DNA of 64,000 nt from Devosia salina. Its GTDB lineage: Bacteria > Pseudomonadota > Alphaproteobacteria > Rhizobiales > Devosiaceae. A program made the position numbers and the translations under genes. Each line of letters starts with the position of its first letter. Position 1 is the first letter of the stretch. Location of the stretch: assembly GCF_019504385.1 (NCBI RefSeq), contig NZ_CP080590.1, positions 1,096,001 through 1,160,000 of the forward strand, given 5' to 3'. The notes under the pieces are model-generated. The model was not told the DNA's origin and did not search any database. It was given only the letters and a program-made list of their open reading frames with translations. This document shows positions 17,763-26,016 of this stretch, one piece after another.

Positions 17763-18212
17763 CTATTTGACGATCAGCACCGGCAGGTCGGTATGCGCCA
17801 GCACCTCGGCCGCCTGGCTGCCGAGCAGCAGCCGCCCAAGGCCGCGCCGGCCATGCGATCCCATCACCACCAGGTCTGCCTTGATCTCCTTGGCGGCCTG
17901 CAAAATTCCCTCTGCCGCCGGGCTGTTGGCAATATGAATGCCTGTCACGGATGCCCCGGCCGTCTTCGCGGCGGCCTCTGCATCGGCCAGGATGCCCTTG
18001 GCCGACTCGGCCTTGGCCTTCTCCAGGTCAGCAATGATCGAGCTGGTATCGACCATCATGATTTCCGCCCCCGGTGCCAGCACGATGGACGGCTCCGTCA
18101 CGGTCACCGCCGTCACCTTGCCGCCGGTCTTGGCCGCAAGCCCCAGCGCATGCCGGAGCGCCTTCGTGCTCAATTCCGAACCGTCGACTGCGCAGACAAT
18201 ATTGGAATACAT
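17763..18212 (-). CDS. Universal stress protein (UspA family)
   Basis: 149 residues, a single Usp domain from the ATG at 18212, with AAGGAG 6 bases upstream. The ATP-binding motif G-2x-G-9x-G-S is present in GSHGRRGLGRLLLGSQ (about residues 118-133), so it belongs to the ATP-binding subclass. The N-terminal strand IVCAVDGSELS carries the nucleotide-contacting Asp. These small cytoplasmic proteins accumulate under starvation or oxidative stress; the molecular role is usually unclear. It is monocistronic, with a 114-base divergent gap to the methyltransferase gene. Confidence 0.92.
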   Translation of the reverse strand: MYSNIVCAVDGSELSTKALRHALGLAAKTGGKVTAVTVTEPSIVLAPGAEIMMVDTSSIIADLEKAKAESAKGILADAEAAAKTAGASVTGIHIANSPAAEGILQAAKEIKADLVVMGSHGRRGLGRLLLGSQAAEVLAHTDLPVLIVK

Positions 18213-18326
18213 GGCGAACTCCTTTGCCCCTTGATTGTACTTGCACCCTAGAACAATGCATCGCACCGCGCTTTGATCCAGATCAGACTGGTTGATCATG
18301 GGCACGAGGCGTCCTATCTCGGGGCG

Positions 18327-18806
18327 ATGACTAGGGCACCTCGATACGAAACCATGCCGATCCCGCCCGATGGCTATGTGGTTCTCGCACTTGCCGTCGC
18401 AGTCCTGCTTGAGGCGGTGCTGCCCCTGCCCATCTTGCCGCCGGCGGCATGGTGGGGACCGCTGGTTCCCATTGCCTTGGTTCCGGCAATCGCCGGCCTG
18501 GCACTCGAGGTTGCGGCGGCCCGGGCCCTGGCGGGCAGCGGCACCTCCACGCGGCCCAACGATGCACCCGCGGCGCTGGTGACGGACGGCGTCTTCCGCT
18601 GGTCTCGCAATCCCTTCTATTGCGGTATTCTGTTGCTGGTGGCCGGAATCATGATCGCGGCCAGCCTCGATTGGGGCATGATAGTGCTGCCATTCACGTG
18701 GCTGGCACTTGACCGCCTGGTCATTCCGGTAGAGGAACGCCGCCTTGAGCGCGCCTTCGGGCAAACCTATCTGGACTACACGGCCAGGACGCGCCGCTGG
18801 ATCTGA
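18327..18806 (+). CDS. Isoprenylcysteine/phospholipid methyltransferase-like membrane protein
   Basis: 159 residues from the ATG at 18327; a later ATG at 18354 is possible. Three to four membrane helices precede the SAM-binding signature GVFRWSRNPFYCGILL (about 92-107). The C-terminal tail EERRLERAFGQTYLDYTART is the typical ending of the ICMT/PEMT-like family. The family methylates lipids or isoprenyl-protein carboxylates; in bacteria the substrate is mostly unknown. The last part overlaps an open upstream extension of dusA and the genes may be translationally coupled. Confidence 0.75.
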   Translation: MTRAPRYETMPIPPDGYVVLALAVAVLLEAVLPLPILPPAAWWGPLVPIALVPAIAGLALEVAAARALAGSGTSTRPNDAPAALVTDGVFRWSRNPFYCGILLLVAGIMIAASLDWGMIVLPFTWLALDRLVIPVEERRLERAFGQTYLDYTARTRRWI

Positions 18807-18831
18807 CGCGAACGACGGAGCACCGCGCCCC

Positions 18832-19854
18832 TTGCTGCAGGCGAAACCGGACATTGCCACACCGCTGGAGCGCGCCCGCCGCTTCTCCGTGGCCCCCATG
18901 ATGGACTGGACGGACCGGCATTGCCGCTTCCTCCATCGCCTGCTGACGCGCCAAAGCCTGCTCTTCACCGAAATGGTCAATTCCGGCGCCATCGTCCATG
19001 GCGACGCCGAGCGACACCTGCGTTTCGACGCCGTCGAGCATCCGGTAGCGCTGCAATTGGGCGGCTCGGACCCGGCGGAACTGGCAGAGGCCTGCCGGAT
19101 TGCCGAAACCTTCGGCTATGACGAGATCAACCTCAATGTCGGCTGCCCCTCCGACCGGGTGCAGTCCGGGCGCTTCGGCGCCTGCCTGATGGCCGAGCCG
19201 GAGCTGGTGGCCGAATGCGTCCGCGCCATGCGCGATGCGACCGACCGGCCGGTGACAGTCAAATGCCGCATCGGCATTGACGATCAGGACACCGAGCAGA
19301 GCCTCGACCGCTTTGCCGATGCCATGGTCGCGGCCGGCGTCGCGGCGCTCTATCTGCATGCCCGCAAGGCCTGGCTGCAGGGCTTGAGCCCCAAGGAAAA
19401 CCGCACCATTCCGCCGCTCGATTATCCGCGCGTCTATCGGCTGGGCGCCAGGCTGGCGCCATTGCCCACCATGATCAATGGCGGTATCGACACGCTGGAC
19501 CAGGCGGCCGGACACCTTGAGCACATGGATGGCGTCATGCTGGGCCGCGCCGCCTACCACAATCCCCTGCTGCTCGCCGAAGTGGACGCCCGCTTCTTTG
19601 GCGACACCCGCACCATACCGGATCTGGCCGGCATCATGGGCACCATGGCCGATTACGCCGAGACCCAGCGCGGCCAGGGCACAAGGCTCAACGCCATCGC
19701 GCGCCATATGCTCGGCCTTGCCAATGGCCGCCCCGGCGCGCGCCAGTTCCGCCAGATCATGAGTGTCGATGCCTGCCGCCCGGGCGCCGGGCCCGAGGTG
19801 TTCATGCGCGCTCTGGCGGTGGTGGAAGACCGGGCCCTGGCCGACGCCGGCTAA
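18832..19854 (+). CDS. dusA: tRNA-dihydrouridine synthase A
   Basis: About 340 residues from a TTG at 18832, which has GGAG 11 bases upstream; an ATG at 18745 would add 29 residues that overlap the previous gene and look like translated shadow. The flavoenzyme reduces uridine to dihydrouridine in the D-loop of tRNA. Motifs: SVAPMMDWTDRHCR, TEMVNSGAI, the catalytic Cys in NVGCPSDRVQSGRFGACLM, VKCRIGIDDQD, the DusA-type HARKAWLQGLSPKENR, then MINGGI and GVMLGRAAYHNP for FMN phosphate binding. It ends with a 4-base overlap into the convergent protease gene. Confidence 0.93.
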   Translation: MLQAKPDIATPLERARRFSVAPMMDWTDRHCRFLHRLLTRQSLLFTEMVNSGAIVHGDAERHLRFDAVEHPVALQLGGSDPAELAEACRIAETFGYDEINLNVGCPSDRVQSGRFGACLMAEPELVAECVRAMRDATDRPVTVKCRIGIDDQDTEQSLDRFADAMVAAGVAALYLHARKAWLQGLSPKENRTIPPLDYPRVYRLGARLAPLPTMINGGIDTLDQAAGHLEHMDGVMLGRAAYHNPLLLAEVDARFFGDTRTIPDLAGIMGTMADYAETQRGQGTRLNAIARHMLGLANGRPGARQFRQIMSVDACRPGAGPEVFMRALAVVEDRALADAG

Positions 19855-20537
19855 TCGACCAGTTCCAGGGAATTCTGCGTGACGCTGTAGCGGCTGAGCG
19901 TTTCAAGGAAAGTCATGCCCAGAAGGCTGGTGTCCAGCGCGCCGTCCTGGGTAACGAAGGCCGTCAGGTTGCGCCGCACGATGCCGCCCACCTCGATGCT
20001 GTCGAGCCGCGTTCGCGCCGCCATTCCCTGGCCATTGGCGGTCGACACCGGCACGACGTAACGCAGCCCCTCGACATTGACCCCCGCCGCAATGGCGTCG
20101 TCAATTGTCAGCACCACGGCGCTGGCGCCAGTATCGAAGACCATCGGGGTCGTATGCCCATTGATCGTGGCATTGACCTCGAAATGCCCGCTCATGCCGC
20201 GGCGGAAGGTGGCCGTGCCCGCATTGGCATCGACCAGCGCCACGCCGGGTTGCAGCTCGCCTGCCACTCGTCCCATGACCCCCAGCAATTCGTCGCGATA
20301 GGCATAGGTCACCATGGCCACGCCAAACAGCCCACCCCAGAGCAGCACACCGCCCACCAGTTCAGAGGCGCGATGGCGCCGGGTAAACAGGCCGCCGGCA
20401 AAGATCACCAGCAAGACCACGAGCGGCACCAATTGGGCGGTCTGCATCTGCGTGAGGCCGATCAGGCTGCCCGCATCGGCGCTGATCATCAGGACGAGGC
20501 CGGCAGCGATGACCAGGGCAATGCCGATAAAGATCAT
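19851..20537 (-). CDS. Retropepsin-like aspartic protease, TIGR02281 type, membrane-bound
   Basis: 228 residues from the ATG at 20537; a GTG eight codons earlier is possible. Three membrane helices occupy the first ~95 residues. They are followed by a single-lobe aspartic protease domain with the catalytic motif VFDTGASAVVL and the closing element LLGMTFLETLS. One lobe means it should work as a dimer, with the active site probably on the periplasmic side. This group is common in alphaproteobacteria; its substrate is unknown. It lies downstream of cobS on the same strand, 78 bases away, but shows no functional link. Confidence 0.85.
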   Translation of the reverse strand: MIFIGIALVIAAGLVLMISADAGSLIGLTQMQTAQLVPLVVLLVIFAGGLFTRRHRASELVGGVLLWGGLFGVAMVTYAYRDELLGVMGRVAGELQPGVALVDANAGTATFRRGMSGHFEVNATINGHTTPMVFDTGASAVVLTIDDAIAAGVNVEGLRYVVPVSTANGQGMAARTRLDSIEVGGIVRRNLTAFVTQDGALDTSLLGMTFLETLSRYSVTQNSLELVD

Positions 20538-20615
20538 GCTGTGCTTGCCCTTCCTGTCCACGCCTCTTCGATAATGGGTGTCGGCGCGGCGATTTCAAGG
20601 CGAGAGGACGCCCGT

Positions 20616-21467
20616 TCAGGCAAAGACCAGCAGCACGGCCAGCGCCGCGACCTCGCCCAGTCCCGCAGCAGCCCCGATCAGATCTCCGGTCTGACCTCCC
20701 ACCAGGCGTCGGCAAAGCCCCGTCCAGCCCAGCGCCACGAGCGCCACCACCACCACCGCCAGGATAACGCCCATGAGGCTCGATGCGGGCGCGCCGATCA
20801 CGAAGACCAGCAATGCAGCCAGTGCCGCGCCGATGGCAAAGCGCGAGAGGGGCAGGGCACCCGCGCTTGCCGAGGCACCATCGGCCCGGGCGGGCGGGAG
20901 CGCCACGGCGACCCAGAGCGCACCGGATCGGCCGGCAATATTGGCCGCAAGCCACAATCCCGCTGCCGCCAGCGGGTTGATGGTGGCGACGCTGCCAATG
21001 GCCGTCACCCGCAACACCAGGAACAGGCAAAGCGCCGCCACGCCATAAGTGCCATGGCGGCTATCCTTGAGAATTTCCAGTCGGCGCTCACGCGTGGCCC
21101 CACCGAACAGGCCATCTGCGGCGTCTGCCAGCGAATCTTCCATCATGCCGCCGCCGATCAGCACCATTGCACCGACGGCAAGGGCGGAAGCAAAATAGCC
21201 GGGCAGGCCGAGCCAGACGCCGCCGAGCAGCAGAATCGGCCCAATGCCCATCACCACCGAAGCAAACGGCAGGGCCATGGCAATGCGCCCCAGATCGGGC
21301 TGCTCATGCGGCGAGTCGCCGGTGGGCAGGCGCGAAAAGAAGCGCAGCGCCATCACCAGATCGTCCTTGAGCCCGAGCCCGCCGCGTACCGGGTCCGGCC
21401 GATAGGCCTCGCGGCTGTCGGCGTCGATATGGTCCCCTGTGCCGGTCTCCGGTGCCCCGTCCGTCAA
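20616..21467 (-). CDS. cobS: Adenosylcobinamide-GDP ribazoletransferase (cobalamin synthase)
   Basis: About 283 residues from a TTG at 21467, which has GGAG upstream; longer in-frame openings run into the divergent cobT gene and are unlikely. This inner-membrane enzyme joins adenosylcobinamide-GDP to alpha-ribazole (phosphate), the last stage of B12 assembly. Family marks are LVMALRFFSRLP near the start, the acidic motif GGGMMEDSLADAADGLFGG with metal-binding acids, and several Ala/Leu-rich membrane helices. The C-terminus has GLCRRLVGGQTGDLIGA. It faces cobT, the enzyme that makes its second substrate, across a 64-base gap. Confidence 0.92.
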   Translation of the reverse strand: MTDGAPETGTGDHIDADSREAYRPDPVRGGLGLKDDLVMALRFFSRLPTGDSPHEQPDLGRIAMALPFASVVMGIGPILLLGGVWLGLPGYFASALAVGAMVLIGGGMMEDSLADAADGLFGGATRERRLEILKDSRHGTYGVAALCLFLVLRVTAIGSVATINPLAAAGLWLAANIAGRSGALWVAVALPPARADGASASAGALPLSRFAIGAALAALLVFVIGAPASSLMGVILAVVVVALVALGWTGLCRRLVGGQTGDLIGAAAGLGEVAALAVLLVFA

Positions 21468-21531
21468 TTGCTTTTCGCTCCGTAATGGGCAACAAGACCC
21501 CGCCTTCCTAACACATTGCGCCGGACCTGCC

Positions 21532-22551
21532 ATGCCACTCAATTCCGCCTTTTCCGACATCGTCGACCTGCTCGTGGCCGTGCCCGAAGGGGATGAAAAG
21601 GCCGTGGCGGCCGTGCGCGAGCGCGATGCACAATTGACCAAGCCGCCCGGGTCCCTGGGCAGGCTCGAAGAGCTGGTGGAGTTCCTGGCGCGCTGGCAGC
21701 ATCGTGCCCGGCCGCGCCTCGACAATCCCATGGTGACCATCTTTGCCGGCAATCACGGCGTCACCGATCAGGGCGTCTCGAGCTTCCCGCGCGAGGTGAC
21801 CGCGCAGATGGTCGCCAACTTCACCAATGGCGGCGCTGCCATTTCGCAGATTTGCGCGCTGCACGAAATCAATCTGCGCGTCTTCGAACTTGCCCTCGAA
21901 CTGCCGACCGGCGACATCACCGTCGAGCCGGCGCTGGACGACCAGATGTGCGCGGCCACCATCGCCTATGGCATGGAAGCGGTTGCCGGCAAGCCGGACC
22001 TCATCTGCCTGGGCGAGATGGGCATCGGCAACACCACCATTGCCGCCGCCATCAATGCCGCGCTCTATGGTGGCACCGGCGCCGACTGGGTCGGCCGCGG
22101 CACCGGCGTCGACGATGCTGGGCTCAAGCGCAAGGCCGAGGCGGTGGATCGGGCTCTGGCGCACCATGCCGGCCAGCTCAACCACCCGCTGGAAATTCTG
22201 GCCCGGCTGGGCGGCCGTGAAATCTGCGCCATGCTGGGCGCACTGGTCGCCGCCCGGCACCAGAAGGTGCCGGTCATTGTCGATGGCTATGTCGCCACCA
22301 CCGCTGCCGCCATTGCCCATGCCGTCAACCCGGCTGCCATCAATCACTGCCTGTTTGCGCACGTCTCAGCCGAGAGTGCCCATGCCAGGGCGCTCGAAAA
22401 GGTGGGGCAGACGGGCCTGCTCGATCTCGGCATGCGGCTGGGCGAGGGCAGTGGCGCGGCCCTTGCAGCCGTCATGGCCAAGACCGCCCTCCACCTGCAC
22501 GACAACATGGCGACCTTCGAGAGTGCCGCCGTCAGCGGCAAGTCGTCTTAA
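21532..22551 (+). CDS. cobT: Nicotinate-nucleotide-dimethylbenzimidazole phosphoribosyltransferase
   Basis: 339 residues, normal for CobT. It transfers phosphoribose from nicotinate mononucleotide to dimethylbenzimidazole, giving alpha-ribazole phosphate for B12. Motifs: LTKPPGSLGRLEELVEFLAR near the N-terminus, FAGNHGVTDQGVS, GEMGIGNTTIAAA, IVDGYVATTAAA, and the C-terminal LGEGSGAALA with the catalytic Glu. The start at 21532 (MPLNSAFSDI) fits the family; upstream reading overlaps cobS. The end overlaps the next convergent gene by 4 bases. No B12 riboswitch is visible in the short divergent gap. Confidence 0.95.
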   Translation: MPLNSAFSDIVDLLVAVPEGDEKAVAAVRERDAQLTKPPGSLGRLEELVEFLARWQHRARPRLDNPMVTIFAGNHGVTDQGVSSFPREVTAQMVANFTNGGAAISQICALHEINLRVFELALELPTGDITVEPALDDQMCAATIAYGMEAVAGKPDLICLGEMGIGNTTIAAAINAALYGGTGADWVGRGTGVDDAGLKRKAEAVDRALAHHAGQLNHPLEILARLGGREICAMLGALVAARHQKVPVIVDGYVATTAAAIAHAVNPAAINHCLFAHVSAESAHARALEKVGQTGLLDLGMRLGEGSGAALAAVMAKTALHLHDNMATFESAAVSGKSS

Positions 22552-23213
22552 TCGGCGCTAGGCGGTTTGCCGACAAAACCGTCCGGTCCCGGCTCCACCG
22601 ACAGCAGGTCGACCTTCATCTTCTGCCGAAACCGGGCAACGGCCGAGGCCGCCAGCTGTTGCAGCGTGGCGGTATCGCCTTGGCCGACCGCCCTGTTGAG
22701 CGCCGCGTGTTCCACCAGGAATTCGAGGATATATCCCTCCGCCAGTTCCTGGCGCTGCTGGTCGCTGAGCTTGATGAAATTGGGGTCATTGGCGAAGGCG
22801 GCCCGCAATTGCCGCTGGATCGGCGCATTGTCGACCTTGGCGTCATAAGCGCCATTGGCGGCCACCCAGTTGAGCACCCAATAGGCGGTCAGCGCATCGG
22901 CGACATTATTGGCCTCCAGCCCGTCCGGTGCCACCAGCTCGAGCCAGGTATCCACTGGCGACTTCTCCGCAAAGGCCGCTGCCAGGCTGTCGCGCGCTGC
23001 CATGCCCGCCGACCAGCGCACCCGATCGAGAAATTCGCGTTGCAGCCGCGCCGATACCGAGGGTGAGGGCCAGTAGCTGGTGTCGAACGCGGCGGCGTCA
23101 TTGCTCGGCGCCGTGGCTTCCGGCGGCTCCTCGTCCTGGCCGTAAGTCAGGACAGGCAGGCTCACAGGCGCCAGCAGGGCCGCAATCAGGACAAGTAAGG
23201 CTCGCTTGGTCAT
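22548..23213 (-). CDS. Exported DUF6683-like protein of unknown function
   Basis: 221 residues from the ATG at 23213. It opens with a clear signal peptide (MTKRALLVLIAALLAPVSLP). The body contains NVADALTAYWVLNWVAANG, which resembles the characteristic core of DUF6683 proteins as I remember it. It should be periplasmic. The function is unknown. It is 71 bases downstream of the histidine kinase gene on the same strand and could share its transcript. The family assignment is from memory and moderate. Confidence 0.7.
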   Translation of the reverse strand: MTKRALLVLIAALLAPVSLPVLTYGQDEEPPEATAPSNDAAAFDTSYWPSPSVSARLQREFLDRVRWSAGMAARDSLAAAFAEKSPVDTWLELVAPDGLEANNVADALTAYWVLNWVAANGAYDAKVDNAPIQRQLRAAFANDPNFIKLSDQQRQELAEGYILEFLVEHAALNRAVGQGDTATLQQLAASAVARFRQKMKVDLLSVEPGPDGFVGKPPSAD

Positions 23214-23284
23214 GGGCACTCCAGGCCGACGATCCTTGCGGGGAAAGCGGCCAAATTTCGGCGGCCGCAAGGCGTTGCCACTGC

Positions 23285-24802
23285 TCAGCCGGCTTCCGAA
23301 TAGATTTCCAGCCTGTTCCGGCGCTCGACGACGGGTGCCAGCGCGTCCATCACCCGGGCGCGGGGGAAGGTGGCGATGACTTCGGTGCCGAAGCGCAGCT
23401 TGGAGAACAGGTCGAACCGGCCCTGATGCAGGTCCATGATCTTCTGGACGATCGGCAGGCCCAGCCCCGCGCCCTGTTCCGCGGTCTTCTGCGCCAGCGA
23501 GCCCTGGCCGAACGAGGACAACACTGTCTCGATCTCGTTTTCCGGAATACCGGGGCCATTGTCCTTGACCGAAATCATCTGCCCGCCATCGCCGCTGCGT
23601 TGCACCACGAGTACGACCTTGCCCTGCTGCGGCGTGAACTTGATCGCGTTGCTGAGCAGGTTCAGTACCACCTGGCGGATGGCGCGCTCGTCGCCCCACA
23701 GCTTGGGCAGGTTATCGCCGACGCTGAACACCAGCTCGATGCCCTTGGATTTGGCGCGCAACTCCATCATCCGGCGGCAGTCGGCGGCGATATCAACCAG
23801 CGACACGGCCTCTTCGTTGAGCTCGTACTTGCCCGCTTCGATCCGGCTGAGGTCGAGCAATTCGTTGATCAGGTTGAGCAGATGCTGCCCGCTGGCATGG
23901 ATGTCGCCCGCATATTCCTTGTATTGCGCGACGTGGTGCGGGCCCAGCAGCTCCGATTTCAGCACCTCGGAAAAGCCGATGATGGCATTGAGCGGGGTGC
24001 GCAGTTCGTGGCTCATGGTGGCCAGGAACTGGCTCTTGGCAATATTGGCCTGTTCGGCATGGCGGCGCGCTTCGTCCGACATGGTGCGCGCTTCTTCCAG
24101 CTCGTAGATCAGCGTGTCCTTCTCCGCCTGGTGCGTGATGGTTTCCAGCTCAGAAGCGTGCAGCTGGCGGGCGAGATAGAGGAAGAAGATTTCCCCGCAA
24201 ACCGCGACGGCGGCCAGCGTGTAGCTGAGCGTGCCGCCCAGGGCGATCAGCGAAATGGACACGGTGGTGGTCACCGGCAGCGTGCTCATCAGCGTGGCCG
24301 GCGGCAAGGTATGGGTTGCAACGGCGTTGGCCGCCACGCTGACCAGCACCATAGCGAACATCACCGGCGCCAGGGCCTCTGGATCGGTCACCAGGGTGAA
24401 CAAGGCCAGCAGCGATAGGGCCAGGCCACCAACGCTTTCGGCGGCCACGAAGCTGGTTGTCCAGCGCGCGGCGTTGAATTTTGAGGGATCGACCGTCTTG
24501 AAGCGGCGGGCCGTCAGCACCACCACCAAGAGGGTCGCGATGACCAGTCCGGCCCAGAGCGCGGCGACCGTGATCGGTACCCAGAAGCTCGCAACGATAG
24601 CCAGAATGCCCACGATGGCGGCCATGGGCAGCGCCGCGCCGATGCGGGCATCGGCATAGTCGTGCATCAGTTCGAAGTCGAAATCCGCACGCGTGCCAGA
24701 GCTGGAGGTCAGCCGCTGGCGGGCCTCGAGCACGGTTTTCTGTGCTGATCGCTTGCCGTCACGCCCGGAGCGGGCACGGGGATCGGCGTCGGGAACCGGC
24801 AT
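23285..24802 (-). CDS. Multi-pass membrane sensor histidine kinase
   Basis: 505 residues. A basic cytoplasmic N-terminus is followed by about six membrane helices (residues 55-200) and a coiled-coil linker (about 205-255). Then come the phosphoacceptor His in ATMSHELRTPLNAIIGFSEV (about 265) and an ATPase domain: N box NLLSNAIKFTPQQG, G1 VKDNGPGIPE, G2 GAGLGLPIV. The dimerisation region (GPHHVAQYKEYAGDIHASG) resembles the PdhS/DivJ/PleC group of cell-cycle kinases in alphaproteobacteria, but no PAS domain is seen. No response regulator gene is beside it. It is divergent from the AsnC-type regulator. Confidence 0.88.
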   Translation of the reverse strand: MPVPDADPRARSGRDGKRSAQKTVLEARQRLTSSSGTRADFDFELMHDYADARIGAALPMAAIVGILAIVASFWVPITVAALWAGLVIATLLVVVLTARRFKTVDPSKFNAARWTTSFVAAESVGGLALSLLALFTLVTDPEALAPVMFAMVLVSVAANAVATHTLPPATLMSTLPVTTTVSISLIALGGTLSYTLAAVAVCGEIFFLYLARQLHASELETITHQAEKDTLIYELEEARTMSDEARRHAEQANIAKSQFLATMSHELRTPLNAIIGFSEVLKSELLGPHHVAQYKEYAGDIHASGQHLLNLINELLDLSRIEAGKYELNEEAVSLVDIAADCRRMMELRAKSKGIELVFSVGDNLPKLWGDERAIRQVVLNLLSNAIKFTPQQGKVVLVVQRSGDGGQMISVKDNGPGIPENEIETVLSSFGQGSLAQKTAEQGAGLGLPIVQKIMDLHQGRFDLFSKLRFGTEVIATFPRARVMDALAPVVERRNRLEIYSEAG

Positions 24803-25112
24803 GGAAGTGTTACTCGTTACTCAATGATGCGAACAAAAACGCGCTCGCGACGCTCACGGCGAAACCTTAGGCGGCGCGTAGTTAACAGGGCGTGAAACGG
24901 GGGCCGCCTGCATGACCCATGCGGCTGGCGAGGATGTCCGCTGCGGCAAAAGCGGTGGCGCGGCGCCCGCGGACAGGGTTAAGTTAGTGTTGCGCGGGCA
25001 ATTACATTGTGACGCGCAATTTTATTGCGCCGGATTGGCCAATATGGCACTGCTTCTGTCGCCGACGCAGACGAATGGCTCTCAAGGTAAAATCTGATTT
25101 CAAGGGACCGGG
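24803..25112. other. Divergent intergenic region kinase / Lrp-type regulator
   Basis: This 310-base gap is largely featureless near the kinase. The half next to the regulator gene carries tandem CAAT-N3-ATTG dyads (24999-25027) and a further perfect palindrome ATTGGCCAAT at 25034-25043. A 61-codon open frame at 24912 lacks a ribosome binding site and was not called. Confidence 0.5.
24999..25030. promoter_or_regulatory. Tandem operators for the AsnC/Lrp regulator
   Basis: Two copies of CAAT-N3-ATTG lie 18 bases apart centre to centre: CAATTACATTG (24999-25009) and, extended to a perfect 7-3-7 dyad, GCGCAAT-TTT-ATTGCGC (25014-25030). They are 83-114 bases upstream of the Lrp/AsnC-type gene. 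Lrp-family proteins bind such 15-17-base AT-centred dyads and usually control their own gene. Confidence 0.55.
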
Positions 25113-25598
25113 ATGGCTTTGGACAAGATCGACCGCAAGATTCTGACGCTGCTGCAAAAGGACGCGACCATGCCGGTGGCTGAAATCGGCCGCAAGGTGG
25201 GCCTCTCCACCACCCCCTGCTGGCGCCGCATCCAGAAGATGGAAGAAGACGGCGTCATCCAGCGGCGCGTGGCGGTTCTTGACCCGGTCAAGGTCAATGT
25301 CGGCGTCACTGTCTTCGTCTCGGTCAAGACCAACGAGCACAATGATGCCTGGATGCGCAAGTTTTCGGGCGTGGTCGACGAGTTCCCCGAGGTCGTCGAG
25401 TTCTATCGCATGAGCGGTGATGTCGACTATCTGATGCGCGTCGTCGTGCCCGACATCGGCGCCTACGACGCCTTCTACAAGCGCCTGATCGGCAAGATCA
25501 ACCTGACCGATGTCAGCTCGGCCTTCGCCATGGGTCAGATCAAGTATACCACGGCGCTGCCGCTCGACTTCGCCATCATCTCCGACGACGACAAGTAG
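25113..25598 (+). CDS. Lrp/AsnC-family transcriptional regulator
   Basis: 161 residues. An N-terminal winged HTH (LDKIDRKILTLLQKDA, then VGLSTTPCWRRIQKMEEDGV) precedes the RAM ligand-binding/oligomerisation domain (FRMSGDVDYLMRVVVPD-like core at about residues 100-120). Members form octamers and respond to amino acids. Because the VOC gene follows only 16 bases later, the pair is probably one operon. Tandem upstream dyads suggest autoregulation. The amino acid sensed cannot be told. Confidence 0.93.
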   Translation: MALDKIDRKILTLLQKDATMPVAEIGRKVGLSTTPCWRRIQKMEEDGVIQRRVAVLDPVKVNVGVTVFVSVKTNEHNDAWMRKFSGVVDEFPEVVEFYRMSGDVDYLMRVVVPDIGAYDAFYKRLIGKINLTDVSSAFAMGQIKYTTALPLDFAIISDDDK

Positions 25599-25614
25599 GA
25601 GCGGGGTTCGCGCC

Positions 25615-26016
25615 ATGCTGCTCGGCTTCGAACATGTCGGCATGACGGTCAGCGACATGGATCGCGCCATCGATTTCTATTGCGGCCTCCTGGGCTTGCG
25701 CCTGGCCCTGCGCCGCACCACGGCGGGCGGCGAACTGGCCTTTCTCGATGCCGGCGGCGGCATGCTGGAAGTGGCGGCGCCCGCCCATGCGGTGGAGCGC
25801 TTCCGCGACGTGCCCCATTCCGAAGCGGGCATGCGCCATCTGACCCTCGCCTATGACGATGTCGACGCCATGGTCGAATTGCTCGCCGCCGCTGGCGTCG
25901 AGATCGTCGAGCAGCCGCGCGACGCCTACAATACCGAAATGATCCGCCGCGTCGCCTTCGTCCGCGATCCCGATGGCATCCTGGTGGAACTGATCGAACG
26001 CGCGCCGGGACGCTAG
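25615..26016 (+). CDS. VOC-family (glyoxalase-like) protein
   Basis: 133 residues from the ATG at 25615, with AGGAG overlapping the stop of the regulator gene. The betaalphabetabetabeta pattern shows twice: GFEHVGMTVSDMDRAIDFYC and MRHLTLAYDDVDAMVELLAA. Possible metal ligands are His in EHVG, Glu in MLEVAA, His in RHLTLAY and Glu in LVELIE. That set matches lactoylglutathione-lyase and dioxygenase relatives. The substrate is unknown; co-transcription with an Lrp-type gene hints at amino acid metabolism. It overlaps the convergent kinase gene by 4 bases. Confidence 0.85.
   Translation: MLLGFEHVGMTVSDMDRAIDFYCGLLGLRLALRRTTAGGELAFLDAGGGMLEVAAPAHAVERFRDVPHSEAGMRHLTLAYDDVDAMVELLAAAGVEIVEQPRDAYNTEMIRRVAFVRDPDGILVELIERAPGR

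Noticed and set aside
18745..18831. Upstream ATG giving dusA 29 more residues
   Set aside because: The extra residues overlap the methyltransferase C-terminus in another frame and do not look like the family. The TTG at 18832 has a Shine-Dalgarno, though the choice is not certain.
21468..21531. Possible cobalamin riboswitch between cobS and cobT
   Set aside because: The divergent gap is only 64 bases and contains no B12-box-like sequence or room for the fold.
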